From the NCBI GenBank assembly GCA_022447275.1, contig JAKVBK010000002.1:1-64000 (forward strand): a DNA stretch of 64,000 nt, read 5' to 3'. Below are positions 43,808-52,609 of the stretch, piece after piece; position 1 is the first letter of the stretch; the number at the start of each line of letters is the position of its first letter. The stretch comes from Oceanicola sp. GTDB taxonomy: Bacteria > Pseudomonadota > Alphaproteobacteria > Rhodobacterales > Rhodobacteraceae. The notes beneath the pieces were generated by a model, which was not told where the DNA came from, searched no databases, and saw only the letters and a list, made by a program, of their open reading frames with translations. The position numbers were made by a program, and so were the translations under genes.

Positions 43808-44587
43808 TTATTCTGGGCCGAGCACATCTGGCGTTTGCCAGCCTAGATGTTGGCCTCCGTCCACACAGAGCAATTGTCCAGTCACAGCCTTGGCATCGAG
43901 GAAATATCCAAGCGCTCCGATGATGTCATCAGGCCCCGCGCCCCGGCCCATGATCGTGGCAGCGCGCTGGCGGGCAAAGTGGTCGGCTGTTTGCCGTGCG
44001 CCTTGAAGGGTCGGCCCAGGCCCGATCGCATTCACGCGCACATGGGGTGCCAGGCCCTGCGCGCTGGTTTGGGTGAGTGTCCAGAGGGCGGTTTTCGCAA
44101 GAGTATAGGTCATGAACTCCGGCGTCAGTTTCCGCACCCGCTGATCGATCATATTGATGACCAAGGCGCGCGCGCGCGGCTCGCCCGCAGCGTCGTTCTC
44201 GGCATCTGGGGCTTGCGCAGCAAAGGCCTGTGTCAGCACAAAGGGCGCGCGCAAATTGCTTTCAAGATGTCGGTCCCAGCTGGTGCGGGTGGCGCTTTCC
44301 AACGTGTCATACTCAAAGATCGACGCGTTGTTGATCAGCACCTCCAAGGGCGCGCCAAGAGCCTCTGTGGCGCGCGGCACAAGGCTTTGCATATCGGCCT
44401 CAACCGTGAGATCTGCCTGCACCGTGACCGCCTTGCGGCCTTTGCTGCGAATGTCCTCGGCGACAGCCTCTGCCTCTGTGGCGGAGCCGGCATAGTGCAC
44501 AGCAACGTCATAGCCGCGCTCGGCGAGGTAAAGCGCCATGGCGCGTCCGAGGCGTTTGGCGGCACCGGTTACAAGGGCAGTGGGCAT
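43808..44587 (-). CDS. SDR-family oxidoreductase, pteridine reductase/FolM-like
   Basis: A 259-residue short-chain dehydrogenase. The N-terminus TALVTGAAKRLGRAMALYLA has the TGxxxRxG form with Arg in place of one Gly, typical of PTR1/FolM pteridine reductases. It also has NNASIFEYDTL and YTLAKTALWTLTQTSA with the catalytic Tyr-Lys, and ends VTGQLLCVDGGQHLGWQTPD. It probably reduces dihydromonapterin or dihydrofolate, which is inference. Last gene of a four-gene unit (S49 peptidase, small protein, antiporter, SDR); 12 bp after the antiporter stop. Confidence 0.85.
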   Translation of the reverse strand: MPTALVTGAAKRLGRAMALYLAERGYDVAVHYAGSATEAEAVAEDIRSKGRKAVTVQADLTVEADMQSLVPRATEALGAPLEVLINNASIFEYDTLESATRTSWDRHLESNLRAPFVLTQAFAAQAPDAENDAAGEPRARALVINMIDQRVRKLTPEFMTYTLAKTALWTLTQTSAQGLAPHVRVNAIGPGPTLQGARQTADHFARQRAATIMGRGAGPDDIIGALGYFLDAKAVTGQLLCVDGGQHLGWQTPDVLGPE

Positions 44588-44599
44588 GAGCGATCGTCC

Positions 44600-45574
44600 T
44601 TAGGTTACGAGGACGATGAGATAGGCCGCATAGAGTGCGGTCAACCCGATGCCCACACGTTTGCCCATCTGAATCTTCGTGAACACGAAGGGCGCAAGCA
44701 ACAGGGTGGCGGCCAGCATCGCCCAAAGGTCAAAGCTCAGGATGGCCGGATCAACTGGGATTGGACCCACCTGCACCGAGATGCCGATGATGGCCAGCAG
44801 GTTGAACATGTTGGACCCGATGACATTGCCAAGCGCCACATCGGCCTGCCGTCTGAGGGCGGCGGAAACGGTGGTGGCAAGCTCTGGCAAAGAGGTTCCA
44901 ATGGCAACCAATGTGAGGCCGATCACCGTTTCAGGCACGTTCAGCCGCGTCGCAATCTCAACGGCATTGTCCACCAGTAGATCTGCACCAAGCGGCAGAC
45001 CGATCATGCCAAGCAGCAAAAACACGCCGATCTTCCAACCACTTATCGAGGGATCAGCCCCTTCCAGATCTTCTGAAGTTTCTTCTGCTGCGGGGCCCGA
45101 GGCAGCGTCGTCCGGGCGCGCGCGCTGCGCCTTGGCCGTACGCCACGTGTCAACAAGCACATAGGCCAGCAAGCCCAGCAGCAAGAAACCGTGCCAATGT
45201 GTCAGGGGGCCGACAAAGCACAGCGCCATGAACAAGAGCGTGCCGATCAGCATAAAGACGTAGTTGCGGCGCGTGTCGCAGTGGCTGGTATCAAGTCCTG
45301 CGATAAGTGCCGGCACACCGAGCACCAGCAAAACATTCGCAATGTTTGAGCCAACCACATTGCCGATCGCCAAGCCCGGCGCACCATCGAGGATCGCAGA
45401 GATGGCAATGAGCAGTTCGGGCGCAGAGGTGCCAAACGCCACAATTGTCAGCGACACCAGCAGCGCTGGCACGCCAAGCCGCAGGGCGAGGTTAACCGCG
45501 CCTTTGACAAGCGCGTCGCCCGCCAGCAGGAGGATAACAAGCCCCAGACCGGCCAGCGCGACTTCAACGACCAT
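44600..45574 (-). CDS. calcium/sodium antiporter (CaxA/YrbG family)
   Basis: A 324-residue inner-membrane exchanger with ten hydrophobic segments in two inverted halves. The alpha repeats are clear: VAFGTSAPELLIAISAILDG with GNVVGSNIANVLLVLGV in the first, and VAIGTSLPELATTVSAALRR with GNVIGSNMFNLLAIIG in the second. A charged loop (TSEDLEGADPS) joins the halves. It exchanges Ca2+ for Na+ or K+. The start is 3 bp after the small protein gene. Confidence 0.92.
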   Translation of the reverse strand: MVVEVALAGLGLVILLLAGDALVKGAVNLALRLGVPALLVSLTIVAFGTSAPELLIAISAILDGAPGLAIGNVVGSNIANVLLVLGVPALIAGLDTSHCDTRRNYVFMLIGTLLFMALCFVGPLTHWHGFLLLGLLAYVLVDTWRTAKAQRARPDDAASGPAAEETSEDLEGADPSISGWKIGVFLLLGMIGLPLGADLLVDNAVEIATRLNVPETVIGLTLVAIGTSLPELATTVSAALRRQADVALGNVIGSNMFNLLAIIGISVQVGPIPVDPAILSFDLWAMLAATLLLAPFVFTKIQMGKRVGIGLTALYAAYLIVLVT

Positions 45575-45577
45575 GGA

Positions 45578-45778
45578 TCAGGCTTCTCCGCAGGGGCAAG
45601 GGCCTTTGCCCACCCGTGGCGCGCCGCAGCGGCGGCACTTTGTGGGCCGCCCGGGCAAGCCTGTCTTGCGGCCGATCTGCCGCAGGCTCTCGGGCATGCG
45701 CAGCCGGCCAAACATCGCCAGCACGCCCATGCCAATCAAAAACAGAGTGACGATCTTGACGATCACGCTAGAGCCCAA
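45578..45778 (-). CDS. small membrane protein with a C-terminal zinc ribbon
   Basis: A 66-residue protein: one hydrophobic helix (VIVKIVTLFLIGMGVLAMF) followed by a basic linker and a cysteine cluster CRRCGAPRVGKGPCPCG, which would bind one metal ion. The ATG at 45778 overlaps the peptidase stop by 11 bases; a GTG at 45766 avoids the overlap. Lies between the S49 peptidase and the antiporter with only 3 bp to the latter, so it should be co-expressed. Function unknown; similar short proteins are conserved in Rhodobacterales. Confidence 0.75.
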   Translation of the reverse strand: MGSSVIVKIVTLFLIGMGVLAMFGRLRMPESLRQIGRKTGLPGRPTKCRRCGAPRVGKGPCPCGEA

Positions 45779-46574
45779 ACCGCGCGTAAAGGGCGCGTTC
45801 CTCTATCTCGGCGCTGACCTTGGACAGCGCACCTGCACCCAGCCGCTGCATGAACGAGCGGCGTGGACCATGCACCTTGAAGACCGCCTTTTCGCCATAC
45901 CGCGCCTGCATCATGGGCTTGAGATGGCCGATCCCATCCGCAAGGCCAACATCCACCGCACCAGAGCCAACCCAGACGTCGCCGGTAAAAAGATCCCGAT
46001 CATCGGGCAATCTGTTGCCCCGGCGGGCGCTGACATGCGCTTTGAAGCTGTCATGGATCTGATCTTGCAAGGCGCGCAGGCGGGCAACGTCTTCGGCCTG
46101 TTCCGGTTTGAACGGGTCGAGAAAGCTCTTGGAATTGCCGGCTGTGTGCACCCGGCGTTCAATCCCGTACCGCCCGATCAACTCCTGAAAGCCGAACCCG
46201 GCCGAGATCACTCCGATAGAACCCAGGATCGAGCTTTCATCTGCGTAGATCTCATCCGCGGCGCAGGCCAGCCAGTACCCACCAGAGGCCGCAACGTCCT
46301 CCACGAAGGCAACAACCGGGATTTCTTTCTCCTCGGACAGGCGCCGGATCCGGGCCGCGATCAAGGAGGATTGAACAGGTGAGCCCCCGGGCGAGTTGAT
46401 CGCAAGCGCCACGGCAACCGGGTTGCCTTTGACAAATGCGCGCTCGATCGACGGCGCCAGCATTGCATCGTTGATGCCCCGACCACCGGCAGCAATCATG
46501 CCGGACAGCCTGAGTACGGAGATGACCGGCTCAGCGGTCATGAACGGGATATAACGTTTCATGGGAAGCGACAT
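45768..46574 (-). CDS. S49 family signal-peptide-peptidase-like protease (SohB/SppA type)
   Basis: A 268-residue protease. Start at MSLPMKRYIPF with GGGAGGG upstream. It has the core VALAINSPGGSPVQSSLIAA, VEDVAASGGYWLACAADEIY, the nucleophile region SSILGSIGVISAGFGF, and HTAGNSKSFLDPFKP carrying the general-base Lys. There is no clear transmembrane segment or signal peptide, so it may be cytoplasmic or peripheral. Length matches short SppA forms. First gene of the four-gene unit. Confidence 0.9.
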   Translation of the reverse strand: MSLPMKRYIPFMTAEPVISVLRLSGMIAAGGRGINDAMLAPSIERAFVKGNPVAVALAINSPGGSPVQSSLIAARIRRLSEEKEIPVVAFVEDVAASGGYWLACAADEIYADESSILGSIGVISAGFGFQELIGRYGIERRVHTAGNSKSFLDPFKPEQAEDVARLRALQDQIHDSFKAHVSARRGNRLPDDRDLFTGDVWVGSGAVDVGLADGIGHLKPMMQARYGEKAVFKVHGPRRSFMQRLGAGALSKVSAEIEERALYARFGL

Positions 46575-46835
46575 AATCCCTCCCCCCATCCGGGACAAGG
46601 CAACCCCGCATCAGAAGGCCGTCACATGCTCAGATAACGGGATGTACGGAGTTCTGAATGGCTGATCCGGCGATTGCTTGGGGGTCGTTATCCCATCTGC
46701 CTTTGGCGCGGGGATGAACTCCGCGGACAGGGCGAAGGTCATGCAATCTGACCCACGCGGAAAGGCCGGAGGTGTACGCCATCCTGCGCCGCTGGCCGGG
46801 CTTTCCCCTGTGCCTGACAGAGCCTACGAAACGCC

Positions 46836-47951
46836 TCACGCTTTGGGCAGGACAGGGGCGGTGCGATCCAGTTTCAGCACGGCATCGGAAAACTTCCAGG
46901 GCCCTCGAACACCGGCCACACCCTGGGGGGCGATCTGCATGCCCCGTGCCTTGATCTGCGGATCTTCGAACACCTGATCGATCCGGTTGATCGGCCCACC
47001 GGGCACGCCGGCGTCCTCCAGCGCGGCCAACAACTCGGCCTGTCCGCGCGCGGCAACGATCGGGGTCAGCAGGTCCGTGAGCAAATGCCTGTTGCGGACG
47101 CGGTCGGGATTGGTGGCAAAGCGCGGATCCGTTGCAAAATCCACGCCCATCACGGTGCAGAACCGTTGGAACTGTCCATCATTGCCGACGGCGACGATGA
47201 CATGCCCATCAGAGGTGGCAAAAACCTGATACGGCGCGAGGTTCTGATGCGCATTTCCGGCCTGACCGGGCGCGGTGCCACTCGCGAAATAGTTCATAGC
47301 CATATTGGCCAACAAGGCTGTGGCACAGTCCAGCAGCGAGATATCGATATGCTGCCCGCGCCCGGTTGCCCGGCGCTGCTCCAACGCGGCGAGAATCCCG
47401 ACCGTTCCATAGAGGCCAGAGACAAGATCCGTCACGGCGACACCGTATTTCTGAGGCTGACGGCCCGGCTCTCCCGTGATCGACATCAACCCGGACATGC
47501 CCTGGATCAAAAAATCGTAGCCCGGACGGTGCGCATAAGGGCCGTCCTGCCCAAACCCGGTCACCGAGCAATAGATCAGGCGTGGGTTCAGGGCAGATAG
47601 GCTGTCATAGTCCAGCCCGTATTTCTGTAACCCGCCAACCTTGAAGTTCTCGATCAGGATATCGGCATCCCGCACCAAAGCGCGCACCCTCTCCCGATCT
47701 TCTGCCTTGCGAAAATCGGCAATAACGGCTGTCTTTCCGCGGTTTGCAGAATAGTAATAGGCGGCTGTCTGATCCCCTTCGCGTTCAATAAAGGGCGGCC
47801 CCCAATGGCGGGTATCATCCCCAGCCGGGCTCTCGACCTTCGTTACCTCGGCGCCCAGGTCTCCAAGCGCCTGCCCAATCCACGGCCCAGCCAGCACCCG
47901 TGCCAACTCAACCACTTTCAGCCCCTGCAGGGGTGTGCGTTCTTCCAACAT
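46836..47951 (-). CDS. CaiB/BaiF (class III) CoA-transferase family protein
   Basis: A 371-residue enzyme that moves CoA between acids. Start at MLEERTPLQGLKVVELARVL. The catalytic Asp lies in the central region IQGMSGLMSITGEPGRQPQK, followed by VAVTDLVSGLYGTVGILAAL, the usual family stretch. GPPFIEREGDQTAAYYYSAN and NRGKTAVIADF are also typical. Closest in feel to succinyl-CoA-dependent transferases for C4-C5 dicarboxylates; substrate not assignable. It is the last chromosomal gene before the island. Confidence 0.9.
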   Translation of the reverse strand: MLEERTPLQGLKVVELARVLAGPWIGQALGDLGAEVTKVESPAGDDTRHWGPPFIEREGDQTAAYYYSANRGKTAVIADFRKAEDRERVRALVRDADILIENFKVGGLQKYGLDYDSLSALNPRLIYCSVTGFGQDGPYAHRPGYDFLIQGMSGLMSITGEPGRQPQKYGVAVTDLVSGLYGTVGILAALEQRRATGRGQHIDISLLDCATALLANMAMNYFASGTAPGQAGNAHQNLAPYQVFATSDGHVIVAVGNDGQFQRFCTVMGVDFATDPRFATNPDRVRNRHLLTDLLTPIVAARGQAELLAALEDAGVPGGPINRIDQVFEDPQIKARGMQIAPQGVAGVRGPWKFSDAVLKLDRTAPVLPKA

Positions 47952-48093
47952 GGCCACAGACAATGGCGCGCATGCCGGCAGAGACAACCCCAATTCAACC
48001 GCGGTATATCCAAAGCCGCTCCCGCCCCCCGGCCCCTCAATCCCAGATCGGTCAGCAAACGTTGGGCCGAGCCCCTCAAGGGCGGCGGTCGCC

Positions 48094-48159
48094 CGTCTTT
48101 GTCTTGAAAATACTCCGGGGGAGATGGCCGATAGGCCAGCGGGGGCAGCGCCCCTTGCC
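48094..48159 (+). repeat. intergenic repeat copy C at the left edge of the island
   Basis: Core GTCTTTGTCTTGAAAATACT with CCGGGGG, hairpin 1 TGGCC-GATA-GGCCA, hairpin 2 GGGGC-AGC-GCCCC. Its last 17 bases (48143-48159) occur again at 57363-57379. Confidence 0.85.
48143..48159 (+). repeat. 17-bp direct repeat, left copy (island boundary)
   Basis: GGGCAGCGCCCCTTGCC, identical to 57363-57379. The left copy forms the end of a full repeat element. Confidence 0.7.
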
Positions 48160-48740
48160 CCACCGTTAATTGTCGTTTGTTCTCATGTCGTTGAGATTGT
48201 GCTTAGCGCCAAACGTATTGAGGACACACCGAACGGTGGTGCCAGAATGCGAGTCGTTGCCAGGCATTGTCAGTAATCGTGCAGGGCTACTCTAACAGAT
48301 CGGCCGCATTGCGCAGCGCTTTTAGGGCGGTTCTTACCTCGATAGTGGGGCTGTCTTCGGCCCCTGGATCCGGTGTAAGCGTTACACCACCAAGCAAGCC
48401 CAGGTCGCCGTCAAGGCATTGCTCAGACAATACGACCAAATCCGCCAGCATCATGCACTGAACATGCGTCCGCCAATGCCCGAAATCTCTTTAGAGAAAG
48501 CACAAACTAGTGGTACTGAAACTGGGGGTTAGACAATTGCTGTGCCGTTGGGCTGGGGCCAAAACGCAAACACAAAGAAGGCAGAAATTTTGCGAGGGAT
48601 ATGAACGGCCTATGAGCGGTTAGCATAGTCTTATTGCGGTTTTTAGGGACGATGGAGCAGTCCAGCCAACCCGGTCATAGCTCTCCGACATAATCCAACC
48701 AGAATTGACATCAACAAGCGCACAGACGGCTTCAGATCCA
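48160..48740. other. left end of the island, 580 bp without a confident gene
   Basis: Clearly lower in GC than the flanking chromosome. An 8-bp inverted repeat CCACCGTT/AACGGTGG lies at 48160-48167 and 48233-48240. On the minus strand a 55-codon frame (48287-48454) may be coding. The part between 48455 and 48740 shows no recognisable gene; it is downstream of the GntR-type regulator. Confidence 0.5.
48287..48454 (-). CDS. possible short protein or gene remnant, 55 residues
   Basis: Starts with two consecutive ATG codons (48454) and reads MMLADLVVLSEQCLDGDLGL, then TLTPDPGAEDSP and a final amphipathic helix VRTALKALRNAADLLE. The composition is protein-like and unlike a random frame, but no family is recognised and no ribosome site is clear. 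It could be a remnant of a longer gene lost when the island formed. Confidence 0.3.
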   Translation of the reverse strand: MMLADLVVLSEQCLDGDLGLLGGVTLTPDPGAEDSPTIEVRTALKALRNAADLLE

Positions 48741-49619
48741 TCACTTTATCGACATTCTCAGGGTGCGCTTTGCGGAGAGTAGATGCGCCTCAAGTGCTTG
48801 AGTTGCAGCGTCTTCATCGCGCAACAGCAAGGCCTCTATCACGTCGACATGTTCCTTTGCAGCTGCATAGTTTCGTTCTTTTTCATCGGATTTGTTCCAG
48901 CGATAGTGGTAGTGGAAGATTAGGGAGATGGCCTCCTGAAAGCTCTCAATAAACCTGTTGTGAGATGCAGAGTTCAGCTGTCTATGAAACTCGGCATCCA
49001 GCGCAGGAAACTGCATGAAATTCTCATCATAGCTCTCCAAAAAGGCGAGATGTTCACGATGCGATTTTTGAAGAACAACCCAGAAAAGGTGCTCTTCGGG
49101 AAGGCCAATGAGTTTCTCGATGGAACGCAGTTCGAACATTACGCGGACCTCGTGTAACTCTTCTGCATAACTCTCGGTGAAGCCCACAAGTGTCCAACTT
49201 TTCTGGGGTTCCTTTCGAACAAATTCGAAGCGGCTGAGCCGGATCAAGAACTCTCGCACGGCGGAGTTTGATACCCCGATTTCTTTGGCCAAGGCGGCTT
49301 CGTTGATCCGGCTGTTCGGCCTAAGCCGCTCGTTCAGGACCATTTCCATAAAGGCCCGTTCGATCATCTTTTCGGTAGTCTCGACCATATTGCTTGGAAA
49401 GTAGTCGAAGGCTTCAGGTGGCCGTTCGATATTCCAAGCCTTGGCACCCAGCTGCAGTATGCCGTTCTCTTGAAGGCTTTCGGCGACCCGGCGGGCGGTG
49501 TTCCGGCTGACATCGAGTCGCGTTGCCAGCTCAGACACAGAGCCGGCCATGCGGTTTGCGGCAATCAAATCCAAAGCATCATTGTAGCAGCGTTTATAGA
49601 GCCGATTTGACCGTGCCAT
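48741..49619 (-). CDS. GntR/FCD (FadR-type) regulator with an additional N-terminal HTH
   Basis: A 292-residue DNA-binding protein. Residues 10-60 form a winged-helix-like segment (YNDALDLIAANRMAGSVSEL, then ATRLDVSRNTARRVAESLQE). A second, typical GntR HTH follows near residues 85-140 (MEMVLNERLRPNSRINEAAL, AKEIGVSNSAVREFLIRLSR). The C-terminal FCD domain has the metal/ligand residues in LHEVRVMFELRSIEKLIG and DAEFHRQLNSASHN. It is divergent from the TRAP operon and most likely represses it until a hexonate-type ligand binds. The two-HTH layout is the odd feature. Confidence 0.88.
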   Translation of the reverse strand: MARSNRLYKRCYNDALDLIAANRMAGSVSELATRLDVSRNTARRVAESLQENGILQLGAKAWNIERPPEAFDYFPSNMVETTEKMIERAFMEMVLNERLRPNSRINEAALAKEIGVSNSAVREFLIRLSRFEFVRKEPQKSWTLVGFTESYAEELHEVRVMFELRSIEKLIGLPEEHLFWVVLQKSHREHLAFLESYDENFMQFPALDAEFHRQLNSASHNRFIESFQEAISLIFHYHYRWNKSDEKERNYAAAKEHVDVIEALLLRDEDAATQALEAHLLSAKRTLRMSIK

Positions 49620-49648
49620 CGCCGTCCCTTTCAGCGTTTTTTAACATT

Positions 49649-49683
49649 TAAAGACAGTTGATTCTGATAAAGATAGTCTTTTA
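49649..49683. promoter_or_regulatory. candidate operator of the GntR-type regulator
   Basis: Imperfect inverted repeat TAAAGAC (49649-49655) and GTCTTTTA (49676-49683) in the AT-rich divergent intergenic region, 30-70 bp from both starts. The position suits control of both the regulator gene and the TRAP operon. Confidence 0.4.
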
Positions 49684-49716
49684 TCGATTATAGACACATA
49701 TCCTTGGGAGGACACA

Positions 49717-50709
49717 ATGACGAAACTAAACGCCCTTTCACGGCGGACCTTCAGTGCTGGCATCGTGCTGGGTGCAATCGCAATGACAGCTGTCCCGGCT
49801 GCAGCGCAGGACGTTCTGCGCTTTGGCCACGTCTACGAAGAAAGCACGCCCTACCACCAGGCCGCATTGCGCGCAGCCGAAGCCTTTGGTGAGGCAACTG
49901 ACGGCCGGTATGAGATCCAGGTCTTTCCGGCATCGCAGCTTGGAAACGAGACGGCTTTGAACGAAGCGCTTTCCTTGGGCACGGTCGATATCATCTATAC
50001 CGGCCCGGCCTTTATGGCACAAAGTTACCCGCCGATCGCGATCTCGGACTTCCCGTTCACGCTTCGCGGCTATGACCATTGGGAAGCCTATGCGACCTCT
50101 GATCTCTTTGATGAGTTGGCCGGTGGCTATACGGAGGTCACCGGCAACTACGTGGCGGCCATGACCTATTACGGTGCCCGCCACGTCACGTCGAACTACC
50201 CGATCTTGACGCCTGCCGACATGGAGGGCTTGAAAATTCGGACGCCGAATGCGCCCGCCTATCAGCTCTTTCCCGAAGTGACCGGCGCCAACCCCACGCC
50301 CATGGCGTTCTCCGAGGTTTACCTAGCCTTGCAGCAAGGCGTTGTGGATGCGCAAGAAAACCCGCTCCCGACCATTCAGGCGAAGGCCTTCCACGAAGTG
50401 CAAAGCAACATCAACTTGACGGGCCACATCGTGAACTCGCTGGCGACATTGGTATCGCCCTCAACTGAGCAGGCCTTGGGTGACGACATCGCGATCCTAG
50501 ATGAAGTTCTTGAGGAAGCCGCTCTTTGGGCGTCCGCCGAGATCGTTCAATCTGAGAACGAATTGGTGGAATGGTTCCGCGCCGAAGGCGTAACCGTCAA
50601 CGAAGTGGACCGCAGCCCGTTCATCGAAGCCGTGGCCCCGTCGCTCGTCAGCGACGTCATGCCGTGGGACTCGTCGGTCTACGAGCGTCTGCAGGACATC
50701 GGGCAGTAA
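49717..50709 (+). CDS. TRAP transporter substrate-binding protein (DctP family)
   Basis: A 330-residue periplasmic solute receptor. The leader MTKLNALSRRTFSAGIVLGA ends near AAAQD; the twin Arg in SRRTFS may indicate Tat export. The mature part has LRFGHVYEESTPYHQAALRA, the family core TPADMEGLKIRTPNAPAYQL with the Arg that binds the carboxylate, and QQGVVDAQENPLPTIQAKAF. It should bind a sugar acid, given the downstream catabolic genes. First gene of the seven-gene catabolic operon. Confidence 0.93.
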   Translation: MTKLNALSRRTFSAGIVLGAIAMTAVPAAAQDVLRFGHVYEESTPYHQAALRAAEAFGEATDGRYEIQVFPASQLGNETALNEALSLGTVDIIYTGPAFMAQSYPPIAISDFPFTLRGYDHWEAYATSDLFDELAGGYTEVTGNYVAAMTYYGARHVTSNYPILTPADMEGLKIRTPNAPAYQLFPEVTGANPTPMAFSEVYLALQQGVVDAQENPLPTIQAKAFHEVQSNINLTGHIVNSLATLVSPSTEQALGDDIAILDEVLEEAALWASAEIVQSENELVEWFRAEGVTVNEVDRSPFIEAVAPSLVSDVMPWDSSVYERLQDIGQ

Positions 50710-50726
50710 AGCATCTGATTGCAAAA

Positions 50727-50759
50727 GCGAAAGAGGGGTCTCTGGCCCCTCTTTCACGC
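50727..50759 (+). other. stem-loop between the receptor and permease genes
   Basis: GAAAGAGGGG pairs with CCCCTCTTTC around a 7-base loop. There is no T run, so it is more likely an mRNA-stabilising or processing hairpin that lets the receptor be made in excess over the permeases than a full terminator. Confidence 0.65.
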
Positions 50760-50781
50760 TAGGGTGGAGGAGAGGTCTGGA

Positions 50782-51321
50782 ATGAGTATGAGTTCGAGCG
50801 ACCGCGTCAGTGAAGACATGATCGAAGACATGCTGCACGCACAAGAGCGCAGCGAAGAAGAAGCGCCACGGGTTCCGTTCAAGCCCTATGATATCGTCGT
50901 TTTGCTGGTGTTCATCGCTCTATTCGGCGTGGTTTTCTTGCAGTTTTTCACGCGCTATGCCCTCAACGACTCGATCAGCTGGACTGAAGAGGCGGCGCGG
51001 TATCTTTTGATCTGTCTAGCCTTCATCGGGTGCGTGAAATGCCAGATCCTCGACTCGCATATTCGCTTGGAAGTGATCGACCAAGTTCTGGGCGATAAGA
51101 TTAAGTACCTCAAGGTTTTCTCTTTGGCCCTGATCCTGGGCTTTTCGATCTTTTGCACCTGGTCAACCTGGGAGTTGATCCAGCGGACGAGTTTTCAAAG
51201 CATGATCTCTTTGCCGTTCCCGAAATACTATCTCTACGCTGTCATCATCGTCGCTTTGATCGCGATGTCCCTTGTCTGCGCGTTGCAGCTTTATGTCGCC
51301 GTTCGGAGGGCGTTCAAATGA
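50782..51321 (+). CDS. TRAP transporter small permease (DctQ family)
   Basis: A 179-residue protein with four transmembrane segments (for example DIVVLLVFIALFGVVFLQFF and YYLYAVIIVALIAMSLVCAL). The motif ISWTEEAARYLLICLAFIGC is diagnostic of DctQ. A 30-residue acidic N-terminus precedes the first helix. Start at 50782. Its stop overlaps the DctM ATG (ATGA), so the two permeases are coupled. Confidence 0.9.
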   Translation: MSMSSSDRVSEDMIEDMLHAQERSEEEAPRVPFKPYDIVVLLVFIALFGVVFLQFFTRYALNDSISWTEEAARYLLICLAFIGCVKCQILDSHIRLEVIDQVLGDKIKYLKVFSLALILGFSIFCTWSTWELIQRTSFQSMISLPFPKYYLYAVIIVALIAMSLVCALQLYVAVRRAFK

Positions 51322-52598
51322 CCGTTGTTCTGATGTTCGTCTCGCTCTTTGCCTTGATGCTGATGCGGGTGCCGATCGCCTTCGCCTTGGCGCTGTCCTG
51401 CATCGGCTACATCGCGCTCGAAGGCCTGCCGCCGGTGCTGTTGATGCACAACATGGTCAACGGCATGAACAGCTTCCCGCTCCTGGCCATTCCCTTCTTC
51501 ATTCTCGCCGGAGCTCTGATGAATTCCTCGGGCATCACCAGTCGCATTTTCGCCTTCGCACGCTCGATTGTGGGGTGGATGCATGGCGGATTGGGGCATG
51601 TGAATGTCGGCGCGAGCATCATTTTTGCTGGGATGTCTGGTGCGGCAGTTGCCGATGCGGGTGGGCTCGGTGCAATCGAGATCAAGGCGATGCGCGACGC
51701 CGGCTATGACGATGACTTCTCGGTCGGTGTTACGGCTGCGTCCTCAACGATCGGCCCGATTATCCCGCCCTCACTGCCGCTTGTTATCTTCGGCGTCATG
51801 GCCTCGGTCTCAATCGGAGACCTCTTCGTCGCAGGCATTGTTCCCGGTTTGTTGATGGCTTTGGCCCTTATGATCATGGTCTGGTTCTACGCGCGGCGGC
51901 GTGGATACCCCACGGATACGGGCTTTTCGGTCTCCAATGTTGGCCGCACCTTTGTGTCCGCCTTTTTGCCGCTCATGACGCCGGTGATCATTGTGGGCGG
52001 GATCGTGTCGGGCGCTTTCACCCCAACTGAAGCGGCCGTTTGTGCTGCGGCCTACGCCCTGGTGCTCGGTGTGCTCGTCTACCGTACGATCACGGTTCGA
52101 TCCTTCGTCCGTGTTTCGATGGAAACGATAGAGACGACCGCCTCGATCATGTTGATCGTGGGCGCTGCCACCGTCTTTGCCTGGATCCTGACGGCCAACC
52201 AAGCTGCGGCCCAATTCGCAGACTTCATGTTCTCGATCACCGACAACCGGAACGCGATCTTGTTGATCATCATGCTGGTCGTCCTGATCATTGGGCTTTT
52301 CATGGAAACGATTGCGGCGATCTCAATTCTTGTTCCGGTCTTGTTGCCTATCTCTGCTGAAATTGGTGTCGATCCGGTCCATCTGGGCGTCATCATCATC
52401 TTGAACCTCATGATCGGACTTTTGACGCCGCCGGTGGGCATGGTCCTGTTCGTGCTTTCGAAAGTCTCAGGCGTCCCATTCGGCCAATGTGTCCGAGCCA
52501 CAATGCCGTTCTTGGTTCCTTTGATCGGTGTCCTTCTGCTTCTCACCTTTGTGCCAGCGCTGACGCTCGCCCTGCCTGAATACCTCAACTCCAACTGA
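51318..52598 (+). CDS. TRAP transporter large permease (DctM family)
   Basis: A 426-residue membrane protein with about 11-12 helices. Family motifs: MRVPIAFALALSCIGYIALE, the conserved GMSGAAVADAGGLGAIEI, and IIPPSLPLVIFGVMASVSIG, followed in the second half by LLTPPVGMVLFVLSKVSG. It carries the substrate with Na+ coupling and works with the receptor and DctQ. Starts inside the dctQ stop codon region. Confidence 0.93.
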   Translation: MTVVLMFVSLFALMLMRVPIAFALALSCIGYIALEGLPPVLLMHNMVNGMNSFPLLAIPFFILAGALMNSSGITSRIFAFARSIVGWMHGGLGHVNVGASIIFAGMSGAAVADAGGLGAIEIKAMRDAGYDDDFSVGVTAASSTIGPIIPPSLPLVIFGVMASVSIGDLFVAGIVPGLLMALALMIMVWFYARRRGYPTDTGFSVSNVGRTFVSAFLPLMTPVIIVGGIVSGAFTPTEAAVCAAAYALVLGVLVYRTITVRSFVRVSMETIETTASIMLIVGAATVFAWILTANQAAAQFADFMFSITDNRNAILLIIMLVVLIIGLFMETIAAISILVPVLLPISAEIGVDPVHLGVIIILNLMIGLLTPPVGMVLFVLSKVSGVPFGQCVRATMPFLVPLIGVLLLLTFVPALTLALPEYLNSN

Positions 52599-52609
52599 AC
52601 GAGCCCCAA

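Noticed and set aside
46599-46835. Possible small gene between the CoA-transferase and S49 peptidase genes
   Set aside because: Short frames on both strands lack a ribosome site and recognisable features.
48267-48461. 64-codon plus-strand frame at the left island edge
   Set aside because: Composition is not protein-like; the overlapping minus-strand frame at 48287-48454 is the more credible of the two.
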